From NCBI GenBank assembly GCA_021432605.1, contig MU271151.1, forward strand, positions 248,001 through 312,000: a stretch of 64,000 nt of DNA, given 5' to 3'. Below, piece by piece: positions 24,895-36,709 of this stretch (position 1 is its first letter; each line of letters begins with the position of its first letter). A program made the position numbers and the translations under genes. The notes below the pieces were generated by a model. That model saw only the letters and a program-made list of their open reading frames with translations, searched no databases and was not told the origin of the DNA. Source of the DNA: Coniochaeta sp. PMI_546. Lineage: Eukaryota > Ascomycota > Sordariomycetes > Coniochaetales > Coniochaetaceae.

Positions 24895-27082
24895 TTAGCC
24901 AAGGCCGGCCTTGGTACGTTTCACAACATGGGCAACTGGCTGCAGAATCCCCTTGTTGTCGAGCGACCCGAGCCCCATGCCGCTGCTCCATCCCATCTTT
25001 TCCAACATGGCCCGGCCCTTGTTCTCCTGACCGAGCTCTGGGGCCGATGCGCCCACGATTTCGCCTTCTTGATAGGTGACAGCTGAATTGTTGGCTCCGA
25101 CTCTCGATTTTCTTTGCATGGCCTTGTCCTTCCCTTTCAAGTCCAGCCGTGGGAAGTATCTCCGCCCAAGTCCAGAAATCGCGATCTCTAGGTGTTCGTC
25201 CGTATAGCCTGACGTGTATTTGGTTCGAATGAGCGTCGGCCGTCGTTGGTCTCCGCTACCAGTGGATTGCGACTTGACCTTAAATCTTCTGGCGAGCTCG
25301 TGGAGGGTTTTCCGTGCTGATTTGTCCATTGGCGGCAGTTCGAGCCTGGATAGGTGTTAGTGGGTTTCATGCAAAAAGAGCTAAACACAATAATCTCATC
25401 GTGCAATATTCTTTGTTACCTTGGATCGGATCCCTCAAGAAATGACCGCATCTCTCTCTTGATGTCTTCCAGGCTCATCCCAGTTGGGTACCTCAGTCTT
25501 GGATCATCAGGCTTGCCATGCTTCCCAAGTAAGCCCTGAGCACGCAGTTCTTCACGGCGCATCTTGCGAGATTTCTTGGACTCCCGGTCTTTTTGCCAAG
25601 CTTTCTGAAGTGTCTGCTCCATCTCCGAGTCCGAAAGGCCGAAGACTGGTAGCTGCCCCCGGCGGCCTCGCTTGCGCTGGTTCTGTAAGCTGGGTCGCTC
25701 CCAATCCAACAGGTCAAGGTCGTCGAAGGCATCCGCGACGGTGCTAGCAGTGGAAATGGGACCTAGAGTGCGAGTGCTAAACCTCTTACCACGCTGAGGC
25801 TTTCGAGATTGTCTTCCATAATAAGCTGACGCTTGTCCATGACCCATGCCTGACGCTAGGAGAAGTTCATCACTTCCCATGCCAAGTTCCTCTTGCTTGG
25901 CAAGAAGATTTGCAAGCGTCTCATCGTCTATAGCAGGCCCCGACATGTCGTTGTCTTCCGAGTCTTGTTGGTCCGCCTCATCATCATCGATAGCAGTCGG
26001 ACCCTTCTGACCATCATCAGAACCGGCACTAGACGACGCGCTCAAGTCGGAAGTCTCGTCGCCAAGATCGCCCTCGTCTGCTCCAAGACCGCCGCTTACG
26101 AAGGTTGGGGGAGAATGACGTTCATCAGAGTCATCAGAGTCTTCGGCCATGTTAGCAATATAGTCGGCGATGATGGCCTCTTCTTCGTCCTCGACTTCCT
26201 GGAACCTCCCGCGTTTGTCTCGGCGTTGCGATCGAGCAGCAGCTTGCGTGGCATGATTTAGGGCTTGGTTGGAGTCCAGCGCAGATTCTGCTTCGACCGC
26301 CCTAATCTCATAGCGAATAGTGTCAAGCGTGATGGTCTCCACCACGCGCTTCTGCTCTATGGGTTGTCTACCCTGGGATATATTGGCTCTTCCCTTGAAC
26401 AGTATGACTTCACTGCCCGAGTCACTTTCTTCGACTGGGGATTGTGGATCGGGCATGTGCGGCGGAGAGTTAGTCAGATGAGCTGCTAAAGTCTTGTCCC
26501 CATTGACATCAATGATGAATCCGCTAGGCTTAGGGTGAGGAACGTCAACATTGGAGATGCCAGTCGTGGTAGCTGCGTTGGCCGGGCTGGTGGATGTGGA
26601 GGGTCGTCTTGAGTCGAGCGGTACGGTCAAATTTTCGACTTCAGTTGCCGATAGAACGCTGATGGGTTGATGGACCGTGTCTTCTATGGCATCCTCGGCG
26701 TCGCTAACTTCCTTAGACGACGGGTCATCTCGCACACCTTGAGGCTCCTCTCTAAGAGGCTCAATCAGACCGGCACTGACGAAACCGATGGGCTTCGTCC
26801 TAAGTCTCGTATCTCCACCCCATAAGGATGAACGGTGCCCCGTGTTACGGGCTTCATCCTTCATAGTGAAATCTGTGTCTGTGTTAAGCGTTGAAAACCT
26901 TTCAACGAGAAGAAATGGCCCTAAGTGTGAAGATCGAAAGGCATACCGATCATACCGTGTGAGGTGGTAACTTCTCTCAACGCAGCCAAGGCGAAATCAC
27001 GCCTAGGCCGGAACTGAGCAGCAGCAGCTCGCTGCCTCGCAGCCCCGGGCCCAGCTGATGGCTTCTTGGGCTTCTTGGCCAT
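24895..27082 (-). CDS. SQS1: SQS1-like R3H and G-patch protein
   Basis: Likely homologue of yeast Sqs1/Pfa1, a G-patch activator of the DEAH helicase Prp43 acting in splicing and 40S ribosome maturation. Three exons (26956-27082, 25420-26872, 24895-25345) give 676 residues. The N-terminus is basic (MAKKPKKPSAGPGAARQR). A long acidic, disordered middle follows (EDEEEAIIADYIANMAED, then DSDDSDE-type runs), then an R3H-like region (SARKTLHELARRFKVKSQS) and a C-terminal G-patch (GRAMLEKMGWSSGMGLGS ending RTKAGLG). This order matches the Sqs1 family. Introns are 83 and 74 bases. It is divergent from ATG4 by 1.1 kb. The family call is solid; functional equivalence is inferred. Confidence 0.88.
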
Positions 27083-28182
27083 GCTGATTTTCTCTGCTTT
27101 ACTTCTGTTGGTTTTCTTGATGCGGTACCGCGAGCTGTAGCAACTAACGTTCCACCAAGGTCAGATTTTTAACCGCAGCAAGATACCAAGAAGTTCTTCA
27201 CAACCAACGGTGATCAAAACTAGTATAGGATAAATCCTGAATACCTTGGGTTGTTCGTTGCATTGGCTCCGACATAGGTCGTGGCAAAAAGAAAAACTGG
27301 AGAACCAAAGGGGCGTCTGAATTCAGCGTCACGTCCTTTTGCTACCGGAGACTTCGAGCACCGTCGCTATAGCGAAAGGAGAAAGCCGATGCAAAGGCCG
27401 ATGCCGGTACAGCAGCAAAACTGCGATGAGAATTGAATGGGACCCGGTCCCCTTTAGGTCTCAGCACGAGGGGGTTCCGAAGACTTGGAGCCGGGATGGA
27501 AAGCACCTAGAACTTTTTGAGGTTGATGACTGCTTCCTGCACAAGGAGCTACATATATGACGGTGGACTTGCTTTGGCCATGTATTAGGTAATCGAGGTC
27601 AAGGATCACCGGTGCAGACCAGGCAGACACAGCTCGGACCACCCTTGGGCCAAAGCTGCTGAGCATGTGGAACCTGACAACAGCCGGCCTTGCCCACTGA
27701 CTACCATGCCCACATGCCACTTGAGCCTCGAAGCTATCCCAACATCGAACTATCATCACCTACAAAGGAGCAATCCAGCTTCCAGCACGAAGTCGTATCT
27801 TGCATCCGAAGTGCAATGTATCTTGCTCATCTGGATCTTGCCGTTTGATACAGCAGCAGATGCTGGCAGGCATCGGATTTGGTTACTATTGCATGAAGTT
27901 GTGTTCCTGTTCTCTTCTTACGACAATTCGGACCCCCCCGCTGTTGTCAAGCACCTGAAATCTGCTGGCCATCAACCACTCTGTACCTACCGAGCTTTCC
28001 TCATTGTATGTTACGAGGGTTTCCGACTGTCACCTCAGAGGAAAACAAAGAGAGTACTGGAACTCGTCTACCAGTCGTCATCCTCCGGGATACCTCCTCT
28101 TACTCAACCTATGAGCTCATCACGGCGGGTTGGAACAACAGGTTGGCAAGCTCCAGTAACTCCGCCCGCTTTGGTGACTGCC
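27083..28182. other. Divergent upstream region of SQS1 and ATG4
   Basis: 1.1 kb between two start codons. From 27667 to 28182 the plus strand stays open in the ATG4 frame, so part may encode an N-terminal extension of ATG4. No other gene was seen. Confidence 0.4.
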
Positions 28183-29765
28183 ATGGAAACAGCCATGGCC
28201 GGTGCTGCAGAAGTAAGCCGCGTCGGCCGCCGCATCATCCAGAAGATCTGGGATCCTGAACCTGTCAACAACAGAGTGGTAAATGAGCCTGTTTGGTGTC
28301 TCGGCTGTTCTTACACGCTCGATACCAAGACATACGGATCTCCGCCCGCCTCCTCAAGTGCCACGAGCACTTCCCCTCCTAATGACACCATCGACTTTCC
28401 ACCGACGGTCTTTCCCCAACCTTGCACAAATAATAATACTCCAGATACTCCTCCCGATTCCGTAGCCAGCAGCTTCGACTCCTCACTAGCCTATGAAGAC
28501 CCTGGCCAAGATGGCGGTTGGCCCCCGGCCTTCCTCGATGACTTCGAGTCCAGAATATGGATGACTTACCGCAATGCTTTCGATCCTATCCCAAGGTCAA
28601 CCGATCCCAAAGCAGCCACACACTTATCCTTCACGATGCGCTTAAGAACATCTTTAGGGGATCAGAACGGGGGGTTCTCCTCTGATACCGGCTGGGGCTG
28701 TATGATAAGGTCCGGCCAGAGCTTGCTTGCCAACGCTATCTCAGTAATACGGCTTGGGCGAGGTAAGCACTGTCAAACTATCAAATGCTGGGACTCCAGC
28801 AATACCTCTTCCCGCTAACACAAGACAACAGAGTGGAGACATAGCAAGGACCCCGATGCTGAGAGGGCGATACTGTCCCTCTTTGCAGACGACCCTCGTG
28901 CCCCTTATTCTCTCCACAACTTTGTTAAGCATGGCGCGGTCGCCTGTGGGAAATATCCAGGAGAATGGTTTGGTCCTTCGGCTACGGCCCGGTGCATACA
29001 GTATGTTGTCGCCAAGATTCTGCGACCTTGTTGGGGGACAAGTCCTTCTGTTTCACGCTTGCTAATATCCCTAGGGCTCTGGCAAATGCAAACGAGACGT
29101 CGTTGCGCGTCTTCTCGACCGGAGATTTACCGGACGTCTATGAGGACAGCTTCTTGGCTGTCGCAAAACCAGATGGGACAACATTTGTTCCAACACTCAT
29201 TCTGATTGGCACTCGCTTGGGCATCGACAAAATCAATCAGGTGTACCAGCAGGCCCTGATTGCAACGCTACAGATGCCCCAATCTATCGGTATAGCAGGG
29301 TATGCTTTTCTATCCGCCTCTCTCTCTCTCTCTCTCTCTCATCGCTGTGGAAGACGGCTACTTACGCTTGTGAATAGCGGTCGCCCGTCCTCGTCACACT
29401 ATTTCGTTGGTGCACAGGGCCAGTGGCTCTTTTACCTGGATCCCCACCAGCCACGGCCAGCTCTGCCTTATTATGAGGATCTTCGCAAGTACACTGCAGC
29501 TGACTTGGAGTCATGCCATACTCGTCGGCTCCGCCACCTCCACGTCACTGATATGGACCCCAGCATGCTGATAGGCTTCCTCATCCGCGACGAAGATGAC
29601 TGGGATATGTGGAAGAGCGCCGTGAAGCATGTGCAGGGTAAGGCCATCATCAATGTCTCAACACACGATCCTGCTACCGGTATGCCTGCCGGCGCTCGAG
29701 CCGGAGCCATCGACGAAGTGGAAACTTTGAGTGATGATGACAATGATACGATTTTGGGAGCTTAG
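28183..29765 (+). CDS. ATG4: Cysteine protease Atg4
   Basis: Processes the C-terminus of Atg8 and later releases it from phosphatidylethanolamine, in autophagy. Four exons (28183-28762, 28832-29000, 29075-29299, 29378-29765) give 453 residues. The family N-terminal signature is [15 protein letters not shown]. The catalytic cysteine lies in [12 protein letters not shown] (about residue 173), and the Asp-His pair in [11 protein letters not shown]. The C-terminal acidic tail ends [10 protein letters not shown]. Introns are 69, 74 and 78 bases; the third holds a CT microsatellite. I chose the start at [10 protein letters not shown] because it lies closest to the conserved block, although the frame is open for 172 codons upstream. 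It is convergent with the J-protein gene. Identity is strong; the exact start is uncertain. Confidence 0.93.
29318..29340. repeat. CT dinucleotide microsatellite in ATG4 intron 3
   Basis: About 11 CT units inside the third intron, forming most of its pyrimidine content. Confidence 0.9.
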
Positions 29766-30030
29766 CATAAGATGCTTATATCCACGGGGGATTCGCGTAT
29801 GTTGATGGGCGTTCTTTAAGTAATCGGCGTTTCACCCCAAATTTGATACTGGAAGTCTCACCTGCCTGAGTGTGACTTCCAACATTGAGGCACGCTGCGG
29901 TTGGTTAGGAGACAGTTTCCATGAAACAGTACTTACGTTGACATATGAATAATGCTGAGAGGTATACAGGCAAATCAGCTAGCCTTTCAAAGCACTGTGA
30001 CAATCCTGCGTAAGGATTGCTTGCAACCTG

Positions 30031-31736
30031 TCACTTCTTCTGTTTTTTTCCACCTTTCGATTTCTGCGGCACTGGCACCGCATGGTCCAGTTCCTCAATG
30101 TGAGCAAAGAGTTTAGTCCGCGAGGGAAAGACTCCCTCGCAGATAGCGCAGCGGTGGACGGCTTGGTCCGATGCCTTGGCAGCTCTCTTCGCCCTCTTCG
30201 CCTTGGCTTTGCCTATCTTCCTGCCTTCTTGCAGCCGACCACCAAGTGTTACCCCTTCGACGCCCGATGTGACAGAATCCATATCTACATATTCCGCTAC
30301 CGAAGAGGTGTTGTCGACCTGTTGTTCGTAGCTGGGACGGAGCCGGCTTTCAACTTCGGAACGAGGTGCGTATTCGTCGTCAGCCGAGCTGTCTGAGAAG
30401 GCCCCTATTGCACCATCGATGGGGCTCCGCTCTGTCGTGTCCACAGTAGTCGGTGTCTCCTTCTCTCCAACAGGGATAGTATGATTGTCTTCGGTGTCTG
30501 CAATGCTTGCCTCTTGATCACTGGGAACGGACGCCTCGGCTTGAGCCTTTGCCCCTGTTCTGGATTTATCGAGATGGAAGTGCTCATTCTCCTGTTTCAT
30601 CTGACGCCGAAGCTGCTGGACGGCCTTGACATGCTTTTTGCTTTTCTCGTGGGCTTCATATTGCTTTTCACTCTTGAAGGTCTTGTTGCAGACAACGCAC
30701 TCTATGTGCTCGACTTCGGACTCCTCTTCCGAAAGAGAGAACTCTGCATTGTCAATATCAGCATCCCCTCGAGACTGAGCCCAGTCTGGAATGACATAGC
30801 TCTCTGCCAACTTTTCCTGGTTGGCGGCCCTGGAACGAGCCGCTTGGGCTGCAGCAGAATCACGAAGAACCTTCTGACGCTCGGCCTCGGACTTTGTGCT
30901 CGGGATATAACGAGGATCTCGCTTTCTGACGAAGGCAACGAGTGACCGTACCGCATCGTTAAATTCTCGGATGCCTTCCTCTCGAAACTTTTTGTTCTCC
31001 CTCTCCATCAAGCGGCGGATACGACGATCCGGGGCGTCAGTGAGTCGGTATTTATCCTTCCAGCTGAACGATTTCTTCGTAGAGAAGCTCGTCCAGACAA
31101 TGTAGAATGGTCTGGCGACGCTGTCGTAATCGTCTTTGGCGGAGCCGAATGTCGGATAGTCGTTGAATACCTGCTGGCCTTCCCATTCGCAGGCCGCACG
31201 TTCCTCTTCGGCCAGCTGCTCAAAAAAGGCGTTGAGGATACCGAAAAATCCCGTCGCGCTGTCGGTCATGGGTACGGATGAAGTGAAGCGCCCCATCAGG
31301 CTGAATATCTCCTCGGCCGAGGTCAAGCGAACATTATAATGCCGGCCGGGGTCGTCGGAAGCACCCGCATTGTCATTACCGGACAGGATAGCATCACGGT
31401 GAGAGTCATACCAGGCGCGCTCCTGGGGATCGGACAGAATCTCGTATGCTGTCTGAACCAGCGCAAACCTCTCGGTTGCGTTCTCAATGTCATTCAGGTT
31501 TCTGTCGGGGTGGAGTTCGAGTGCCTTCTTTCTATAGGCTTTCCGAATCCTACAATACGGGACGGAATATATGCATTAGCAATCAGTGCAAAAGCCTCGA
31601 GGCATGGTGGCTTCGCTCACTCATCTTCAGTGGCCTGGCGTTCTATACCCAGAAGCTCGTAGTAGCACGTCTTTCTCGTGGGAGTAGTCGCTTCTGCACC
31701 ACCGCCGTTTCGAGGCGCAGATTGCTCGGCACCCAT
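30031..31736 (-). CDS. JJJ1: J-domain protein of the Jjj1/DNAJC21 class
   Basis: Likely co-chaperone of Hsp70 in cytosolic 60S ribosome maturation, helping release the shuttling factor Arx1, as yeast Jjj1 does. Two exons (31621-31736, 30031-31549) give 544 residues. The J domain spans about residues 24-95 ([30 protein letters not shown]), with the HPD motif at 52-54. A charged middle region follows. A C2H2 finger of the U1/JAZ type lies near residue 320 ([20 protein letters not shown]) and a second near the C-terminus ([17 protein letters not shown]). The tail is lysine-rich. J domain plus paired C2H2 fingers is diagnostic for this class. The intron is 71 bases. Confidence 0.92.
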
Positions 31737-34700
31737 GGCCCGCCTACCGATAGCTGCGTGGTCCTAGCTCGGTTGCGACGCTCAGCTATCACCTATCTCG
31801 TAGACAAAGGTAGATTTTGGTATCTATTGACGGTGGTTGGTATGCTTCGCATGTGATTCCAGGTTGGGTTATGTTAGACCCATGGGGTAGATCCCACATA
31901 TAACAAAAATGTCGCACTATGCACCCAGTCTCGGTCTGTGGGAGAGGCTCTGTCTGTGAGGAGGAAGCCGCCTTTGGCTTCTTATCGACGGCGCTTTTTT
32001 CGGTCTGTTTGGTCTTGAAGTGTTGCTGGGCATTTTCGCGATCATACATACCTCAGTGCGTCTGTGGACTAAATAAGCTCAACAACATCCCTGCAGACTG
32101 CAGTGGGATGAAAGTGGGGCACCCACTCCACCATAAGGTACCTTACCTCTACAAGCTCTACTAAGTCCTCTAGCCTCTAGGTAGTCATGCTCCAGTGTTA
32201 AGTTGACATCGATATCCAACCTGAGCCATACAGAAACATTGAGTGATCTATACACTTAGTTGCAGGGCTTGTGTCGGCCGTTGCCCTTGTGTCACCAGCA
32301 TCATCCCGTTGGACTCTATGACCAGGCTCTGGGTGTAGAATTAGATGATCCCCCGAGTTTGACGTAACATATCGTCTTATTGTACCGAAGCTTAAGCCTA
32401 CTACGCTATTATCTCAACCCGTGACCCCATGCTCTTCTGAATTACGAGCACGACAGACCATGGTAACGGAGGCCAGTGAGCCCGTTGACACTATGTACAT
32501 TTTCTCGAAGCTTGCACTCAAGTGTAGTCAAGCTTTGTCAACATCACTGCCGTCTTGTGCTTTGCATACTTCGGTCAGAACAGGTCACAGAATTACTTCT
32601 CACTAGGCATCTATACATGTAGACTGATATCCCGGAAGGACGGTTTACCTCGCTCAGGTTGGCTTTAGTCCGGAGTCTGGAAGCCCCTCGGTCACGATTC
32701 AATATGGGTCTCTACTCGCCTGATCCGGCGCAAGTCTCACAAAATCACGGCTCCTACACCGCCGAGGAGGATTCCGGCCACCATGTCTGTGACCTCTTCA
32801 CCAAGGTAATCACGGTACAGCCAGTCCCAGGAAGCTTTCCTCGCCACGCGGCATCGGCAACAGCGCTCTTGGAACACTGTCCTCAAATATTTCGTTTCCT
32901 GGAGTCTAAAACCGACACGAACATGGTCTGGGTCGACTCCCCACGACTTTGCTCAGCTCAGCTTCTGATAATGTGCCAAGAGCACGTGGAGAAAGATTGT
33001 TGGGGTGAAGTTGGTGCCCAGAGTAGGACATTTTGTTCCCCCGGGCGGGGGCGCCACATAGAGGACCATTGCACGATGGGGTCTGTGTAAGTAGCTTAAG
33101 TAGCTGGCAGCAGTCCCCCGTACCCTTCCATTAGCAGGTTTGCTACTGTAATGTCTATTTGTGTTGCTAAAACTTTGCAGTCTTCGAGATTGGTTAAGCT
33201 GCTAACATTAGTATCCACGTACTGTAGGACGCTGATATTGGCACAGGTACCAGTCGTCTGGTCGATAACGACAGCGAGATATACCGAGCCGCTAGGGTAC
33301 GATACGCACAACACTAGGACAGGCGAGCAAGCGGTTCCAGAGAACTCGCAGAACAGGGCGACAAACTTCTCACTGTCTCCGAGACATCTTCTTTAGCTCG
33401 CCAAGCTCGTTTTTAGAGGCTGAGGGAAGCTAAAACTTTCTTTGGCCTGAAAACTTCTAGCATATTCAGAGTATCGACATATGAGAACCCCGAGTTGACA
33501 CTCTTGCGCAGTGAGCAGAGGAAATCGGGAGTTGAGGATGGTATTCAAACAACATGGGCAGAGGTAGATGTCATCTCCAGAAGGTATAGTATACCACCCA
33601 TGCTAAGATTTATCTTCAAGGCAGTGGTGTCTTGCCAGGTTCTGCTTTAGCTATAAGGATTCCCAGCAGTATATCGTCTTATGGCCGACTTTGCTGTTTC
33701 TATGAACAAGAGACCAATCTTCCTTCCAAACCATACTTCTAGGAAGCGCGAGGTCTCGCTTGCATAATGTCCGGGCTCTGTCTCCTCAGAACTGCTAGCA
33801 CACTCGAAGGACTACGAGGTTTTGTCGATGGATATGGCTCGCCGATATCGCTTGGGAACCCCTGCAGAGGTTCCGTTCAAAAGTTCAGAAAGAATAGGGC
33901 TCTTTGGATCGTCAATCCATCATCAAGTGACCCTCCTTGGACAGTACGGGGCAGAATTTAGCTCTTCGGCTGAAATTCCGGCCCCGGCATGCTGCCAATG
34001 CTGCTTAGCATGGAGAAGGATCTTAGTCGAACAGATGACAGCCGAGGTCTCATAGTGTAATGATTTCAATGGTCATGATAAGGGAGATGCCGAGTCTAGA
34101 ATGTGATGTACGAGATCGACATAGTCTGGAACCGACTAATGCGCTCGACCCTTGACGAAGCTCAAGCAGCAAGCTGCGGCTGTCGGTGTTGTGTATCACC
34201 ACCTTTCGCCTGGCCTGCCATACATGGCAACTATGTTGTTGGCCAGGGCTTAGATGGCCGTGTGAATGAAGAACCCGGAGGACAAATAAGTAAAAGGGCG
34301 ACACACATCACGAACTTGAATCATGGCTAGGTGACCCAACCTGCCAACCCCGGGTCCCAGACGGTCATCATGGGCATCTCGTGGACTACCCATCCCTAGC
34401 CCTCTTCGCAGCCAGCACTAATGTCCAAGTCGGTAGAGACACACCCACAGTCTGGAGCATACATCTGTCAGAACGACGCCAAATTTCTAAAGCAGCATTT
34501 GTCACAGAAACGTTCATGGGCTGTCTCTGATGATATGGACTCTCCAAGGGTGAAATAATGCATAACACGTGCGACAGAAGGGTTGGACAGGCCTTTGTAG
34601 CCTTTAAGGTGTCCTGCCTCTCACTCCCAACTTAGCGGAGAGGCCCTCTCATAAAAGTCGTCTCTGCCTTACCTCCTACAGTCCTTCACAAACATGAACC

Positions 34701-35155
34701 TAAAGTCTTGGGCCTATGTTTGTTTGTCCGTGCAAGTAATAGCTTTGCTAGATGCGTGGCTACTACTCTCGAGACCTTCTGGGCAATGTGGCAATGAGTC
34801 TACAAGCGGTACAATCTCAGGGATGTAAAACACAAGCAAGCTGCGCTACTATGACAAGTCACGGAAGGACATCGCGAAAGATGGCAATGGCTGCGACAGA
34901 GACTGGCTAATACTGAGTCGCCGTTGTCAACTATCATATCATTCATTATCGGTGTGACCACGTGAAAGAATATAGAAACACAAATGAAGACCTCAGAAAG
35001 AAAGACCCCCCCCCGCCGCTCGAAAGCCTGGACAGGAAATTGCCATGAGCACACCTTATAATCCCCCGGCCCAGATGATGGTCGTCCTGTTTGCCGTGAG
35101 GCTCTTGCAATGCTTGTCCTGTCCTGTCATGTCATGTCATTACTAAGTTCGTCGT
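31737..35155. other. 3.4 kb gene-free region
   Basis: Overlapping short open frames occur on both strands (for example 32659-33090, plus), but none has recognisable domains or supporting splice structure. A palindrome TAAGGTACCTTA sits at 32134-32145, and short TGTCC/TGTCA tandem units at about 35115-35140. I found no tRNA or 5S rRNA by eye. It may hold lineage-specific genes, non-coding RNA or decayed repeats. Confidence 0.4.
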
Positions 35156-36709
35156 TCACCCATGGTAAGACCGCCCGCTCCTCCGGCTGCCGACACAGCT
35201 GATGCTATCATCGGGCACAACGCTGCGATAATCGTCATCCCAATCCGCGTGGCTACTGCCCAAGGCGCTCGCCGGAAGCGGGACATTTCGAGCCGACATG
35301 TAGCTTCCCGCTCTACTAAATGGGTGTGTATTTGACACCTGGCCTTGGATGGGCATTTTGATTGTAGAAGTCGTCACCCGGCTGCCCGTTCTCGATCTCG
35401 CCACGATTGGCGACGCTGCCGACGGCGCGACCGGCGCAGGTGAGGGTCGGATGGTGCTACGCGTCCGCTGACTACGTGCCGACGCGTAACTCTCCCGATC
35501 CGAGACGTCGAATGTGTGGCTGCGCTGAATCGTGGTCCGGGTGGTGGGTGGCGTGTTCCCATATTTTGAGGACGAAGACCCGACATAGCTTCTGTGCTCT
35601 GTCTCTGTGATGAGAAGGGGTCTCCGCGCAGTTGCAGCTTCACTACGTGTGCGGATAGTGCCCCCAGTCCGCGAGTGGCGGCTCGAGTGGCGGCTCCGCG
35701 TATCGTCATATAGGTCCTCCAGCTCCCTCACGGAACCTTTGGTGCTTCCAACTTGGCTATAGCGCGCAATGTATTCCGGCGGCGAGCGGCGAGCGTCGAC
35801 GGGCGTGTAATCATTCGGATAACGCACTTTCTGGACTGTACGCTCAACATCGACGTGTTCGGGTGACCAATCAGTCGAATAAGAGGCCTTGGGGAATGTG
35901 GACCGCCGTATGAATGGAGGTGCATCAAACTCCTGCCGAGGAGCGCGGGCTCGATCATTCTTGACCATGGAGTATGTGATGGCGGCGCCTGCCGCAGCAC
36001 CGGCGGCCACACCCAGGAGAGCGCCTACAACAGTACCGGTACTCAGCCCACTTGAGTTCTGCCGAGGTGAAGCAGTGGGGTCGTAGACGACGGAGCTCGT
36101 GGTCACAGCCCTCCTGAGATCTCTGTAGGGCTCGTCGTCCTGGGCATAGCGAGGGGGAGCCACTTGACTCCGGATGACAGAGGCAGGATTCGAGACAGCA
36201 ACGCCGTAGTTCCAGTTTAGAATGCGGTTGGCCTCGGCTGAGGTGGACTGGGTCTTACGAACCGTCGAGCCGCCATATCGGGACGCGTATTCGGATGGCG
36301 GCGGATGGTAAACGACCTCCATGGTGTTGCCGTCGAAGTCGACGACCTTGGCCCGGCTCTCCTGGGTGTCGGCCCGCTCAGCCCCACACAAGTTGGTAGT
36401 GGCAGACGGGGCAATGTCAGGGTTCGCTCGCAAGGCGTAGTGGTGGAAATCGGCGACGGCTGTCGGTGACTGCGCAGTGAGAACGATACGGGACGGTTTG
36501 GGGTTGGCAACCTGGCGAAGCTGAAAGACGGCGGTTGGCGGTAGAGTGAGGCCGTACGTGATGCAAGGACCACCACTCCGAGATGACGATTGTAAAGATG
36601 GTGATTCTGCCTCTGGGGCTGAGATATATCGTAGACCGAGGGGCTGTAGAACGGCGGAATAGAATGACGAGGACGAGGGGAGATGTGCAACCTCGAGGAA
36701 GGGGAGCAT
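35156..36709 (-). CDS. VOC-like domain protein with membrane segment and disordered tail
   Basis: An intronless 517-residue protein. Residues 1 to about 140 resemble the glyoxalase/bleomycin-resistance (VOC) fold seen in many fungal hypothetical proteins (LEVAHLPSSSSFYSAVLQ, DFHHYALRANP, KVVDFDGNTMEVVYHPP). The metal ligands are not obviously complete, so catalysis is unproven. A glycine/alanine-rich hydrophobic segment at about residues 225-250 (GTVVGALLGVAAGAAAG) looks like a single transmembrane helix. The remaining half is Ser/Arg/Thr-rich and probably disordered, ending in an aromatic/acidic patch (DWDDDYRSVVPDD). It is flanked by gene-free regions on both sides. The architecture resembles widespread uncharacterised ascomycete proteins; no function is assigned. 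Confidence 0.8.
   Translation of the reverse strand: MLPFLEVAHLPSSSSFYSAVLQPLGLRYISAPEAESPSLQSSSRSGGPCITYGLTLPPTAVFQLRQVANPKPSRIVLTAQSPTAVADFHHYALRANPDIAPSATTNLCGAERADTQESRAKVVDFDGNTMEVVYHPPPSEYASRYGGSTVRKTQSTSAEANRILNWNYGVAVSNPASVIRSQVAPPRYAQDDEPYRDLRRAVTTSSVVYDPTASPRQNSSGLSTGTVVGALLGVAAGAAAGAAITYSMVKNDRARAPRQEFDAPPFIRRSTFPKASYSTDWSPEHVDVERTVQKVRYPNDYTPVDARRSPPEYIARYSQVGSTKGSVRELEDLYDDTRSRHSSRHSRTGGTIRTRSEAATARRPLLITETEHRSYVGSSSSKYGNTPPTTRTTIQRSHTFDVSDRESYASARSQRTRSTIRPSPAPVAPSAASPIVARSRTGSRVTTSTIKMPIQGQVSNTHPFSRAGSYMSARNVPLPASALGSSHADWDDDYRSVVPDDSISCVGSRRSGRSYHG

Noticed and set aside
32659-33090. Plus-strand frame of 143 codons
   Set aside because: No recognisable motif, and the composition resembles the surrounding non-coding sequence.
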